Assembly (NCBI RefSeq): GCF_003285015.1
Contig: NZ_QMFB01000028.1
Span: forward strand, 46,913 to 110,912
Length of the DNA stretch: 64,000 bases
DNA from: Paenibacillus contaminans
GTDB taxonomy: Bacteria > Bacillota > Bacilli > Paenibacillales > NBRC-103111
Reading direction: 5' to 3'
Shown here: piece after piece, positions 8,452 through 16,942 of the stretch
How the letters are laid out: each line of letters starts with the position of its first letter
Position numbering within the stretch: the stretch's first letter is position 1
Translations under genes and position numbers: made by a program
Notes under the pieces: model-generated
What the model saw: the letters and a program-made list of their open reading frames with translations, nothing else
What the model was told of the DNA's origin: nothing
Database searches by the model: none

Positions 8452-9468
8452 TTAACCCCAGCCTTTCAGTTCATCGCGAACATAATCGAGCATCAATAAC
8501 TTATCTTTAATTTGTTCAACATTTAATCTTTCTGTATTATGAGAATTATATTCTGATTCGGTCGATAACTTTTGATCGCCTTCTACAAAATATTTATCAT
8601 AATTCAGATCCCTCTGATCTGCCGGCACTCGATAAAAACCACCTAAATCTTGAGCGACTACGTGTTCTTCTCTTGTGAGCAGAGTTTCAAATAATTTTTC
8701 ACCATGACGGGTACCGATGATTTTTATTTCATTGTCAGCATTAAAAAGTTCTTTCAGTGCTATTGCTAAATCCCCAATAGTTGAAGCAGGAGATTTTTGG
8801 ACCATAATATCTCCAGCTTCAGCGTTTTTGAATGCAAACACCACAAGTTCAACAGCCTCCTCAAGGCTCATCAAGAATCTTGTCATGTTTGGATCGGTTA
8901 CTGTTAGCGGCTGGCCATTCTTTATTTGCTCTATGAAGAGTGGTATTACAGAACCTCTGGAAGCCATAACATTTCCATACCTTGTCCCGCAAACTAATGT
9001 CCTACTTGGATCTACTGTCTTTGCCTTAGCAACAAACACCTTTTCCATCATAGCTTTCGAGATTCCCATTGCATTGATTGGATAAGCTGCCTTATCCGTT
9101 GATAAACAAATAACTTTTGATACACCACATTCAATAGCACCGGTAAGTACGTTATCTGTTCCCAATACATTTGTTTTTACAGCTTCTAGAGGAAAGAACT
9201 CACATGATGGAACTTGTTTTAGCGCAGCTGCATGGAATATATAATCTACACCGTACATGGCATTCTTTACACTAGCTAAATCCCGTACATCACCTATATA
9301 AAACTTAAGTTTCTCATTTTTGTAAACTTTACGCATATCATCTTGCTTTTTCTCATCCCTGGAGAATATTCGTATTTCTTTTATATCTGTATTAAGGAAT
9401 CTCTTCATAACAGCATTTCCGAATGAACCTGTACCACCTGTTATTAATAGAGTTTTATTTGCGAACAT
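8452..9468 (-). CDS. capE: UDP-GlcNAc 4,6-dehydratase/5-epimerase (CapE/FnlA)
   Basis: 338 residues of the short soluble CapD/FlaA1-type dehydratase family. ITGGTGSFGNAVMKRFL is the Rossmann nucleotide loop, FHAAALKQVPSCEFFPLEAV is the family motif, and LSTDKAAYPINAMGISKAMM contains the altered YxxxK equivalent (MGISK) typical of 4,6-dehydratase/5-epimerases of the CapE/FnlA group. The C-terminus GTRHGEKLFETLLTREE is also characteristic. It converts UDP-GlcNAc to the 4-keto-6-deoxy-L-sugar that enters L-FucNAc synthesis. First of the three capE-capF-capG genes, 17 bp after the WbuB-like transferase gene. Confidence 0.93.
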   Translation of the reverse strand: MFANKTLLITGGTGSFGNAVMKRFLNTDIKEIRIFSRDEKKQDDMRKVYKNEKLKFYIGDVRDLASVKNAMYGVDYIFHAAALKQVPSCEFFPLEAVKTNVLGTDNVLTGAIECGVSKVICLSTDKAAYPINAMGISKAMMEKVFVAKAKTVDPSRTLVCGTRYGNVMASRGSVIPLFIEQIKNGQPLTVTDPNMTRFLMSLEEAVELVVFAFKNAEAGDIMVQKSPASTIGDLAIALKELFNADNEIKIIGTRHGEKLFETLLTREEHVVAQDLGGFYRVPADQRDLNYDKYFVEGDQKLSTESEYNSHNTERLNVEQIKDKLLMLDYVRDELKGWG

Positions 9469-9485
9469 TCCATTACCTCTTCTAA

Positions 9486-10682
9486 TTATTTGAAGTGACT
9501 CTCTAAAATATGTACAGAACGTTTAACCATAAAATTGTTGACCACATACTCCCGACCATTATTTCCCTGAATGAACAGTTCTTCACTTTCTGCCATTCTT
9601 CTTATTGCTGATACAAAGGAATTAGCATCGCCTGACCATACCCATTCACCGCACTGAGCCTCATCGATCAGTTTTTTAAGATCAGTAACATCATCGGTAG
9701 CCGCCAATACAGGCTTCGCATACTCCATATATGATAAAATTCTCGACGGATAATTAGGAATTGTGAATCGCGGGTCAAGAACAATTAATCCTACATTACA
9801 TTCTTTTGTAACCTGTTCATATTCATGCCTCGGTAAATTTTCAATTAACAGAGCATTTTTTATATCATTCTCTCTAATTGTTTCCTGTATCTTAAGTCGA
9901 TCTGTTCCTCTGCCAACAAAGAGAAAGTATATCCCCTGCTCATCTTTACATTCCTTGACCGCTCTACATAGAAGCTCTATATACTGCGGCCTTCCCATAT
10001 TACCTCCAAATAAGAAAACACAAGATTCCGGGGGGATGTTATAACGTTCTCGCATAGGAAAACCATTTGGTTCAATTTCATTCGTTATCTTCTTAGTATT
10101 AGGAAATATCTCCAACTTACTTGAATCCAGCCATTGGTTGTGTTCAATAATGTAGTTTTTATTTTCAATTGACATGCATCCAATAAAATCAGAAGTACGA
10201 TATAGCTTCTTTTCCTTAGCTGTGAAATATTTATATAACAAACCATTACGCTTGATAATCTCTAAATCAACCGCATTTTGTGGAAAGATATCCTTGAGCA
10301 TTAAATACGCAGAACAATTAAATTTCTTTTTAGCCCAAGCTACAAGTCCTGAATTTGTTACCGGAGGGGCTTCAAACAATATAAAATCAAATTTTCTTCC
10401 ACTTAAATACTTAGTAATACCTTTTTTCATTAAAATAGGAATTTTAAGGGTTGTTACTCCTTTTTCTATAAAACCTACATCGTAGTAATTCCCAGTTACA
10501 ACTCGAAGCACATCAAAACCGCGTTCTTTTTTCATGTCCGTATTTTTTCTATTTCTTGCCTGCTCTGAAACAACGACTGTTATTTCATGACCTGAATCAT
10601 GCAGCTCTTCAGCTAAGTCAGTATATATGGTTGCGCCCTTATCTGGTGCCGGAAACGATGTGGCGATGTATAATACTTTCAA
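9486..10682 (-). CDS. GT4 glycosyltransferase, WbuB-like (probable FucNAc transferase)
   Basis: 398 residues. It begins VLYIATSFPAPDKGATIYTD, and the C-terminal half has CVFLFGGNMGRPQYIELL, GIYFLFVGRGTDRLKIQ and IPNYPSRILSYMEYAKPVLA. The pattern matches WbuB-type transferases that add L-FucNAc next to capE/F/G (fnlA/B/C) modules. The gene is immediately upstream of that module, which supports the assignment; the sugar is inferred from neighbours. The start codon is TTG, with GAGAGG very close and GGGGA about 10 nt away, so initiation may be weak. It probably adds the second sugar of the repeat unit. Confidence 0.82.
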   Translation of the reverse strand: MKVLYIATSFPAPDKGATIYTDLAEELHDSGHEITVVVSEQARNRKNTDMKKERGFDVLRVVTGNYYDVGFIEKGVTTLKIPILMKKGITKYLSGRKFDFILFEAPPVTNSGLVAWAKKKFNCSAYLMLKDIFPQNAVDLEIIKRNGLLYKYFTAKEKKLYRTSDFIGCMSIENKNYIIEHNQWLDSSKLEIFPNTKKITNEIEPNGFPMRERYNIPPESCVFLFGGNMGRPQYIELLCRAVKECKDEQGIYFLFVGRGTDRLKIQETIRENDIKNALLIENLPRHEYEQVTKECNVGLIVLDPRFTIPNYPSRILSYMEYAKPVLAATDDVTDLKKLIDEAQCGEWVWSGDANSFVSAIRRMAESEELFIQGNNGREYVVNNFMVKRSVHILESHFK

Positions 10683-10697
10683 TTCCTCTCAATCCCC

Positions 10698-11447
10698 TTA
10701 CTTCTCTGAAAGCTTATCTAAATTCCAAAGATGATAAACCTGATGGCATCCTGCTTGTTTACACCCAACCTTTTGATAAAAGTTAATTGCCCCCATGTTC
10801 CGTAGCTGAGTGCCGACTTTTATCGCTTTAACTCCACGCTGGAATGCCGAGTGTTCTAAAGCACTGAATAATTTCGCCCCAATACCACTCTTAGTGGCAG
10901 ACTGTGATACAGCTATGAGTTCAATTACACAAACGTTATCTGAGTATGAGTGTAAGAGGTAACCATTTATGTTATTACTCTCGTCTTTCGATAGCACATA
11001 GTACTTATTCGGCTTATCAAATGAGTTTAGAAGCCATTGTCGATAAACCTGCGCGCCCCCGCGTTTTTCCAGTTCAGGATCTTCTGTAAACTTTGAAAAC
11101 TGAAAATCGGCCATTTGCATAATCTGATCATTTTTTTCCAACTCACAATGAATTGAAATTTTATGCGGTACATTATAGACTTCTTCTATCTTCTTTATAA
11201 ATTGAATATTTACGTCCGCTAAAAAAGCAGATGTTTCTTTTCCAATCAATTGTGCATTGCTCGGTTCCGAATTCCGATTTTCAATCGAAACAAATTGATA
11301 TTCTTTAAATTTAGCTTTAAGCTCTATCCATTCCTCCATAGTAAGTGGCTTATGCAAAATGGCTTTAGCACAAGTAACGCCAAAAAATGCTGTGTCCCAC
11401 TCTAGGTTGTAGAAAGACATTGTATTCTCTTTTATCTCTACTTTCAT
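10698..11447 (-). CDS. GNAT-family N-acetyltransferase (sugar amine)
   Basis: 249 residues. The C-terminal GNAT fold is clear: CVIELIAVSQSATKSGIGAK followed by LFSALEHSAFQRG, the acetyl-CoA pyrophosphate loop, and IKVGTQLRNMGAINFYQKVG, the substrate-side block also found in WecD/RffC-type dTDP-Fuc4NAc acetyltransferases. The N-terminal half (LEWDTAFFGVTCAKAI) also matches the WecD layout. It lies between the initiating transferase and the FucNAc transferase, so it most likely acetylates the 4-amino group made by the PglE-like aminotransferase. In this locus it appears to replace the left-handed beta-helix PglD-type enzyme. Start ATG after a GGGGG tract. Confidence 0.82.
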   Translation of the reverse strand: MKVEIKENTMSFYNLEWDTAFFGVTCAKAILHKPLTMEEWIELKAKFKEYQFVSIENRNSEPSNAQLIGKETSAFLADVNIQFIKKIEEVYNVPHKISIHCELEKNDQIMQMADFQFSKFTEDPELEKRGGAQVYRQWLLNSFDKPNKYYVLSKDESNNINGYLLHSYSDNVCVIELIAVSQSATKSGIGAKLFSALEHSAFQRGVKAIKVGTQLRNMGAINFYQKVGCKQAGCHQVYHLWNLDKLSEK

Positions 11448-11458
11448 AAATTTGCCCC

Positions 11459-12088
11459 CTACATCTCGACGCTTTGGCTCTTATTTCTATTCTCACTTTT
11501 TTCTTTGACATATATATCTTCACGCTTCAAAACCGATTGAGCAGTCTTAATCAATATTTTGATGTCGAACCACAAAGACAAATTATCTATATAGTAAATA
11601 TCGTGCTGGATTCGTTGTTTCCATGGAACAATATTTCTGTAGTATGCTTGGTTATAGCCAGTAACACCAGGCCTGACTTCTAGCTTCCGACTCTCATTAC
11701 CTCTGTATAACTCACGATGTTCAGGCAAATCTGGTCTTGGCCCGATAATACTCATATCACCTTTAATTACGTTTAGAAGTTGCGGTGTCTCATCTAAACT
11801 TGTTTTACGAATAAACTTACCTATTTTGGTTAATCTAGGATCATCTTCCGCATTGAAAGTCGAGCCGTCTTCATTTCGCAGATCCGGTGCATTCATTTTC
11901 ATTGAACGGAATTTATACATTTTAAATATCTTTCCATCCTTGCCTAGGCGCGGGGCATTATAAAAAATCGACCCCTTATCTTGAAAATAAATAATTGACC
12001 CCACTATAACTAAAATAACAATCCAAAATGGCAGAGCTAATAATGCAAGTAATAAGTCAATTCCTCTTTTAAAAAAATGCTTATACAT
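11459..12088 (-). CDS. Initiating phosphoglycosyl transferase (PglC/EpsL-like)
   Basis: About 209 residues, the size of a monotopic polyprenyl-phosphate phosphosugar transferase without the N-terminal membrane bundle of WbaP. It has one N-terminal hydrophobic re-entrant helix (GIDLLLALLALPFWIVILVI), then FYNAPRLGKDGKIFKMYKFR, the catalytic ED in FNAEDDPRLTKIGKFIRKTS, DETPQLLNVIKGDMSIIGPR and VRPGVTGYNQAYYRN. It transfers a sugar-1-phosphate to undecaprenyl phosphate on the inner leaflet. With the adjacent PglE-like and PglF-like genes, the sugar is probably a 2,4-diamino-2,4,6-trideoxyhexose derivative. ATG at 12088 is preferred to an upstream GTG at 12097, though neither has a strong ribosome site. 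Confidence 0.9.
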   Translation of the reverse strand: MYKHFFKRGIDLLLALLALPFWIVILVIVGSIIYFQDKGSIFYNAPRLGKDGKIFKMYKFRSMKMNAPDLRNEDGSTFNAEDDPRLTKIGKFIRKTSLDETPQLLNVIKGDMSIIGPRPDLPEHRELYRGNESRKLEVRPGVTGYNQAYYRNIVPWKQRIQHDIYYIDNLSLWFDIKILIKTAQSVLKREDIYVKEKSENRNKSQSVEM

Positions 12089-12102
12089 ATGCCGCACCCG
12101 CT

Positions 12103-13317
12103 TTAAACTTTAATCGCTCTCTTCAAACTCTCGATCACATAATCCACATCTTCGTCACTCATCAAAGTATGAAGCGGCAGCGTAATCTCATTCTTATATA
12201 CATCAAATGCATTTGGATAATTCTTAATATCGAATCCTAAATTTTTATAAGCTGTAAACATAGGCAGTGGTTTATAGTGAACATTACACGCAACACCAGC
12301 CTCCGCTAACTTGAGAATGATCTCGTTTCTCTGCGCTTCTCCAATTCTGGGGATCCTTGCTAAATAAAGATGTCCCGAGGAGGCAAAGCCGGATCCATAG
12401 TGCTGTAAGCTTTGAATCCCTAACGGCAAAAGAGCTTTATCGTAGCGTTCTATAATCTCTTTACGTCTTTTTTTCAAACCTTCATATCTATTTAATTGCA
12501 CCAATCCTAAAGCTGCCATGATGTCGGTCATGTTGCACTTATATGCAGGATAGACAATATCGTATTCCCAAGCACCTATTTGTGTTTTAGCCAATGCATC
12601 CTTCGACTGACCATGAAGACTAAACAGCATAAACTGCTTGTACAGCCATTCGTCATCTAATCCAGGTTCGCTGCGCCAAACAACAGCCCCGCCTTCTGCG
12701 GTTGTCAGATTCTTTACAGCATGGAAAGAAAAGCAAGTGAAGTCGGCAACTTGCCCACATTTTTCGCCATACCGCTCCGCCCCAAAAGCATGAGCAGCAT
12801 CCGTCATTACTATGATTCTATTAAATAACTCTTGAAGTTTATTATTTGGTTTAAATAGCCCTTTCTTGCTTTCTACGGCTTCATATATCGCCTCGTAATT
12901 ACACATTCTCCCCGCCAAATCAACAGGGATAATGACTTTCGTCCTCTCTGTAATCGCGTCTGCAAGCTTTGAATAATCCATTTCAAAAGAATTTGGAGCA
13001 GTATCCACTAGAACAATTTTTGCCCCAACATGTTCAATTACTGAAGCGGAAGCTGTATATGTATAAGCTGAGGTAATAACCTCATCACCTGGGCCTACTC
13101 CTAGGATACGTAAAGTGAGCTCCATTGCAGCGGTGGCAGAGTTCAGGCATACTGCTTTATTCACACCGATATTTTCAGCAATATGCTTTTCAAATTTTTT
13201 GGTTCTTGGTCCAGTCGTAATCCAGCCGGATTTCATTGCTTTTACTACTTCTTCAATTTCTGCATCTGTAATATCCGGCGGGGAGAAAGGAATATTTCTC
13301 ACTTTAGTAATTGGCAT
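12103..13317 (-). CDS. DegT/DnrJ/EryC1 sugar aminotransferase (PglE/EpsN-like)
   Basis: 404 residues. PLP-dependent sensory blocks are clear: CLNSATAAMELTLRILGVGP, DEVITSAYTYTASASVIEHV, VIMTDAAHAFGAERYGEKCG, and FSFHAVKNLTTAEGGAVVWR, in which the lysine of HAVKN is the Schiff-base residue. The family transaminates 4-keto-6-deoxy nucleotide sugars. Its start IPFSPPDITDAEIEEV is typical of PglE/EpsN proteins. It follows the 4,6-dehydratase gene after a 97-bp gap that contains a 9-bp hairpin (TGCTCATGA/TCATGAGCA near 13363-13391). GAGGG precedes the ATG at good distance. Expected product: UDP-4-amino-4,6-dideoxy-GlcNAc. Confidence 0.92.
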   Translation of the reverse strand: MPITKVRNIPFSPPDITDAEIEEVVKAMKSGWITTGPRTKKFEKHIAENIGVNKAVCLNSATAAMELTLRILGVGPGDEVITSAYTYTASASVIEHVGAKIVLVDTAPNSFEMDYSKLADAITERTKVIIPVDLAGRMCNYEAIYEAVESKKGLFKPNNKLQELFNRIIVMTDAAHAFGAERYGEKCGQVADFTCFSFHAVKNLTTAEGGAVVWRSEPGLDDEWLYKQFMLFSLHGQSKDALAKTQIGAWEYDIVYPAYKCNMTDIMAALGLVQLNRYEGLKKRRKEIIERYDKALLPLGIQSLQHYGSGFASSGHLYLARIPRIGEAQRNEIILKLAEAGVACNVHYKPLPMFTAYKNLGFDIKNYPNAFDVYKNEITLPLHTLMSDEDVDYVIESLKRAIKV

Positions 13318-13414
13318 TTTATTCCCTCACTTTTCCAAGTATAGGTTCTGTAAAAATACAAACTGCTCATGAACTTAGGTAACTCATGAGCAACTTACAC
13401 ACACTTTCCGTTTA

Positions 13415-15238
13415 TTACGATATCTTCTGAAAAGTCGGAACAATATGCTTAATCATCTGTTTAATCGGCCCTTGCTCGCTTCCAAGCACTTTCTCCAAGT
13501 GCTTTATTTCCAGCTCTAACTCTGCATTGTTAATCACCGAAGGCTTCCCTACAAAAATTCGATCATGTTTCGTGCTTGTCATACCTTCTTCACTCGTTAA
13601 AATCTCTTCATATAACTTCTCACCCGGACGAATCCCCGTAAATTCGATCGCTATATCGACCTCAGGCTCGAATCCGGAGAGACGAATCAAATCTCTCGCT
13701 AGATCAACAATCTTAACCGGCTCACCCATATCCAGAATGAAGATTTCTCCGCCTTCGGCAAACGCGCCGGCCTGGATAACCAGTTGAACGGCCTCAGGTA
13801 TCGTCATAAAGTAACGGATCATTTCAGGATGGGTGACCGTCACAGGACCGCCTCGGGCAATCTGCTTCTTGAAGTGTGGAATGACGCTGCCTCGACTTCC
13901 CAATACGTTACCGAATCGAACGGCTACAAACTTGGTTCTGGAACGCGTGTCTAGTGCTTGGATAATCATCTCTGCAATCCGTTTAGTCGCTCCCATGATG
14001 CTTGTAGGATTAACCGCCTTATCCGTTGAGATCAGGACGAAACGTTCTACCCCGTACTCGTCAGAGCATTCGGCAACATTTTTCGTGCCGAAAACGTTGT
14101 TTTTGATCGCCTCGCTCGGATTGCGTTCCATAAGCGGCACATGCTTATGGGCAGCTGCATGGAAAACTACCTGAGGCGAGAACTTCCGGAATACATCGTT
14201 TAACCTCGCTCTGTCCTGAACGTCTGCTATTACCGTCTCGAGAACCAGCTCGGGAAATCTATCGCGGAGCTCCATCTCAATCGTATAAATGCTGTTCTCC
14301 CCATGGCCGAGAAGCAGAAGCTTTCTAGGCCGGAACGGCGCAATCTGCCTGCACAACTCAGATCCGATCGAACCGCCGGCTCCGGTAACTAGAACAGTTT
14401 TATTCTCGACATAGTTCGCGATGCCTTCCAAGTCGACTTTGATAGGGTCTCTGCCTAGCAAATCTTCGACATCCACTTCACGAATTTCTTTGATGCTAAC
14501 TTTTCCATGAACGAAATCCGATATATTAGGTATCATCTTTAATTTTGCTTTTGTTTTCTTGCAAATCTCGATGATTTTAGATATTTCTTTCTTAGGTACG
14601 GATGGAATAGCAATAATAATGTCATCGATCTCGAAACTGTTGACGGTATGCGGTATTGACGCCCTATCGCCTACAACCGGGATCCCGTGAATATGCATTT
14701 TATGTTTGTACCTATCATCGTCTACGAAAGCTACAGGGGTTGTCTTTGACGCCGAATTTTGAAACAGCTCCTTGGCAATCATGCTGCCGCAATCCCCGGC
14801 GCCGATAATAAGCGCCTTCCTGTTCATATTATTCTTCACGACCCAATTATCGCGAACGACTCTCCATGCGAATCGTGAGCCCCCCATAAGCAGCAAAATC
14901 GTTTCGAATGCTCTTAGGAAAATAGATATAGGAACGCGCTGCCACCCCGAAAGTATGTATGTAGCCAAATAGGATGCGATACATCCGACAACTACCGCTT
15001 TAAGTATGGAAACAATTTCACCTACGCTGGCATATTGCCAAACCCGGTTGTACAGCTTGAAATAATACATGCTTATCGTGCACAACAACGTCGATACAAC
15101 TATGTACAGTACGAGCTGTCGCGTGTAATCCGACGGTATATCTCCGTCAAATCTGAATAAGTAAGAGGAATAAACGCTAAGCCAAATGATTAATATATCT
15201 ATCCCCATTAGTATGGAAATTCTTTTCCCATAGCTCAT
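13415..15238 (-). CDS. epsC: Membrane nucleotide-sugar 4,6-dehydratase (EpsC/PglF/CapD type)
   Basis: 607 residues, the full length of the membrane-anchored family. Four N-terminal hydrophobic segments (to about residue 110) are followed by a CoA-binding-like domain (ALIIGAGDCGSMIAKELFQN) and the dehydratase domain with VLVTGAGGSIGSELCRQIAP, FHAAAHKHVPLMERNPSEAI, STDKAVNPTSIMGATKRIAE (family TSxMGxTKR in place of YxxxK) and GEIFILDMGEPVKIVDLARD. It makes UDP-4-keto-6-deoxy-GlcNAc for the next gene. It corresponds to EpsC of Bacillus eps operons and sits just downstream of the tyrosine kinase gene, as epsC does after epsB. The product enters the diamino-sugar branch, separate from CapE's L-sugar branch. 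Confidence 0.93.
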   Translation of the reverse strand: MSYGKRISILMGIDILIIWLSVYSSYLFRFDGDIPSDYTRQLVLYIVVSTLLCTISMYYFKLYNRVWQYASVGEIVSILKAVVVGCIASYLATYILSGWQRVPISIFLRAFETILLLMGGSRFAWRVVRDNWVVKNNMNRKALIIGAGDCGSMIAKELFQNSASKTTPVAFVDDDRYKHKMHIHGIPVVGDRASIPHTVNSFEIDDIIIAIPSVPKKEISKIIEICKKTKAKLKMIPNISDFVHGKVSIKEIREVDVEDLLGRDPIKVDLEGIANYVENKTVLVTGAGGSIGSELCRQIAPFRPRKLLLLGHGENSIYTIEMELRDRFPELVLETVIADVQDRARLNDVFRKFSPQVVFHAAAHKHVPLMERNPSEAIKNNVFGTKNVAECSDEYGVERFVLISTDKAVNPTSIMGATKRIAEMIIQALDTRSRTKFVAVRFGNVLGSRGSVIPHFKKQIARGGPVTVTHPEMIRYFMTIPEAVQLVIQAGAFAEGGEIFILDMGEPVKIVDLARDLIRLSGFEPEVDIAIEFTGIRPGEKLYEEILTSEEGMTSTKHDRIFVGKPSVINNAELELEIKHLEKVLGSEQGPIKQMIKHIVPTFQKIS

Positions 15239-15375
15239 TTCATTGTTCCCCGCCTGTACTGATTTATTTTGTTTTCATTTTCATTTTATAGAACAACTAG
15301 CTATAAAGCCCTACGTTTATGTAAGGCTGCATAGCTAGGAATTCTATTCCTAGCTGCTTTTTTGAGACTACAGAA
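15239..15375 (-). ncRNA. Structured intercistronic leader, EAR/epsC-RNA-like by position
   Basis: The 137 nt between the tyrosine kinase and the EpsC-type dehydratase are rich in nested inverted repeats. On the transcribed strand a hairpin with perfect 10-bp arms AGCTAGGAAT/ATTCCTAGCT is followed by a second one whose outer arms are AGCTAT/ATAGCT with inner GCC..TAC/GTA..GGC. The two hairpins share the same AGCTA block and therefore could be mutually exclusive. In Bacillus subtilis the EAR antitermination RNA sits between epsB and epsC, the equivalent place. The positional match is striking, but sequence homology to EAR cannot be shown by eye. Confidence 0.4.
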
Positions 15376-16074
15376 CTATTTAGCAGATTGATCGTTTCCG
15401 TAATAATAGTAGTAATACCCTTCTCCATTCTTCCTATTGACATTGTTGATCACAACACCGAGCATTCGGGCATTTACGTGCTGCAGGTTGGCTTTAACCT
15501 TCATCGCCGCTTCGCGTTTCACTTTGCCGTAGTCGATGACAATTAGAACGCCATCCACTTTCGTCGCTACGACTTGAGCATCCGTAACAGCCAGTGCCGG
15601 GGGCGTATCGATGATGATGACATCGAAGGACTCCTTCAATTCTTCCAGCATCGCTGTCATTCGCTTAGAGGCCAACATTTCTGACGGATTTGGAGGAACC
15701 GGTCCGGAAGGCATGAGAAATAAGTTGTGCACATGCGTCTCTACGATTACTTCAACGGGAGCGCTCTGTCCGGAAACGACATTGGATAATCCCCAACGAT
15801 TCGTCTTCATAAAGGTATGATGCATGGTCGGTTTGCGCAAATCCGCATCGATGACAAGCACCTTCTTGTCGGACTGGGCGTAAGCCACAGCCAAGTTCGA
15901 GGCGGTCGTCGATTTCCCTTCTCCAGGCCCTGCCGATGTCAGCATAATCACACGGATTTGTTCGTCAACCGACGAGAAGTCGATATTCGTTCGAAGCGTT
16001 CGAAAAGTCTCCGAGATCGGAGACTTGGGGTTCGTATGCGTAATAATCGGACGGCTATTGTTTGGCCGTTGCAT
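15376..16074 (-). CDS. cpsD: Bacterial tyrosine kinase (CpsD/YwqD/EpsB type)
   Basis: 232 residues. Walker A is SAGPGEGKSTTASNLAVAYA, Walker A' is VLVIDADLRKPTMH, and the B-type motif is FDVIIIDTPPALAV. The N-terminus ITHTNPKSPISETFRTLRTN is the oligomerisation and partner-binding region (EX2RX2R-like). The C-terminus carries a tyrosine cluster, GEGYYYYYYGNDQ, which is the autophosphorylation site. In Firmicutes this cytoplasmic kinase needs the separate membrane modulator encoded just upstream, whose gene it overlaps. ATG at 16074 is favoured (AGAGGTAGG about 8 nt upstream); a GTG at 16083 is possible. It controls polysaccharide length and export by cycles of phosphorylation, reversed by the PHP phosphatase encoded nearby. 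Confidence 0.93.
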   Translation of the reverse strand: MQRPNNSRPIITHTNPKSPISETFRTLRTNIDFSSVDEQIRVIMLTSAGPGEGKSTTASNLAVAYAQSDKKVLVIDADLRKPTMHHTFMKTNRWGLSNVVSGQSAPVEVIVETHVHNLFLMPSGPVPPNPSEMLASKRMTAMLEELKESFDVIIIDTPPALAVTDAQVVATKVDGVLIVIDYGKVKREAAMKVKANLQHVNARMLGVVINNVNRKNGEGYYYYYYGNDQSAK

Positions 16075-16813
16075 GCTGTTCACCTACCTCTACCTGTCTC
16101 GTCGCATTCATGCGCTCTGTCCCCAAATCTTCCTCACCGATTTTCGTAACCATCGCCAGCGTAGGAAGCTCCAGGTATTTCGCAACATCCGCCTCCGTCT
16201 TGATCGTATCGTCCAAATATTCCAGCAAGAAGGCAAGTCCGAATGCTACTATCAACGATACGACGAAGCTGATCGCAACATTTAGCTTTTTGTTCGGCTT
16301 AACCGGGGCCGCATTATCGTCACGATTCGCCTCATTCAAAATCGAAACGTTATCTATGCCCATGTAAATAGACGGAATCTCCTCTTTAAAAACTTTGGAT
16401 ACGGCATTCACAATATCCGCCGCTTTCGCGTAAGATTCGTCTTGAACTGCGAGGGTCATAACCTGCGTATTATTAACCGAGCTTACCTTAACTTTCTGGA
16501 TCAATTGATCCCGGGTAAGATTAAGCTCCGGGTGCCCCTGCACCACTTTATCCATAATTCGTTTCGTCTTAATGATTTCTTTGTACGTGTCGATCAGACG
16601 GATATTCATGTTAATCGTATTGAGGTCGATCTGATCCGCTCCGACTCTCTCATTTTGCTTATTAACGATGATTTTGGTGGAAGCTTCATAGCTCGGATCC
16701 ATAAACATAAAACTAACGATGCCTGTTGCGAGGCAGGCGACGAGGACGATCGAAACGATTAGCCAGATTCGCTTTCTGAGTATCTTGATGTAGTCTTTTA
16801 AATCCAGTTCCAT
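16055..16813 (-). CDS. Chain-length determinant / kinase modulator (Wzz, CapA1/YwqC type)
   Basis: 252 residues. Two membrane segments flank an extracellular domain: one near residues 17-38 (RIWLIVSIVLVACLATGIV) and one near 170-190 (LNVAISFVVSLIVAFGLAFL), the latter preceded by the proline-rich APVKPNKK of the Wzz family. The C-terminal cytoplasmic tail activates the kinase. The start at 16813 (MELDLKDYIKIL) is chosen because GGGAGGG lies just upstream, whereas the in-frame ATG at 16834 has that site inside its coding part. It overlaps cpsD by 20 bp. It opens the main EPS transcription unit, as a terminator lies between it and the SLH gene upstream. Confidence 0.92.
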   Translation of the reverse strand: MELDLKDYIKILRKRIWLIVSIVLVACLATGIVSFMFMDPSYEASTKIIVNKQNERVGADQIDLNTINMNIRLIDTYKEIIKTKRIMDKVVQGHPELNLTRDQLIQKVKVSSVNNTQVMTLAVQDESYAKAADIVNAVSKVFKEEIPSIYMGIDNVSILNEANRDDNAAPVKPNKKLNVAISFVVSLIVAFGLAFLLEYLDDTIKTEADVAKYLELPTLAMVTKIGEEDLGTERMNATRQVEVGEQHATAKQ

Positions 16814-16897
16814 TATTACCCTCCCAAGAGCCATGAAGCGCCAATGATAACTCCATGTTATTACAAATGTCGACAGGAATATACAGGATTAAAATGT

Positions 16898-16935
16898 AAA
16901 ATCCCCCTCCCATCTGTAATGAGAGGAGGATTTTT
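16898..16935 (-). terminator. Rho-independent terminator of the SLH protein gene
   Basis: On the minus strand a GC-rich stem (AAATCCTCCTC pairing with GAGGGGGATTT) with a 13-nt loop is followed by a T-rich tract. It starts just after the SLH stop codon and separates that gene from the wzz-cpsD operon. Confidence 0.8.
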
Positions 16936-16942
16936 GCGCATG

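Noticed and set aside
8452..9468. capE considered as a PseB-type (pseudaminic acid) dehydratase
   Set aside because: The flanking cupin reductase CapF and epimerase CapG fix the L-FucNAc pathway; no PseC/PseH/PseG partners are nearby.
13363..13391. Hairpin TGCTCATGA/TCATGAGCA between epsC and the aminotransferase gene considered as a terminator
   Set aside because: No proper T-tract follows on the minus strand, and the flanking genes belong to one pathway; at most a weak processing or pause site.
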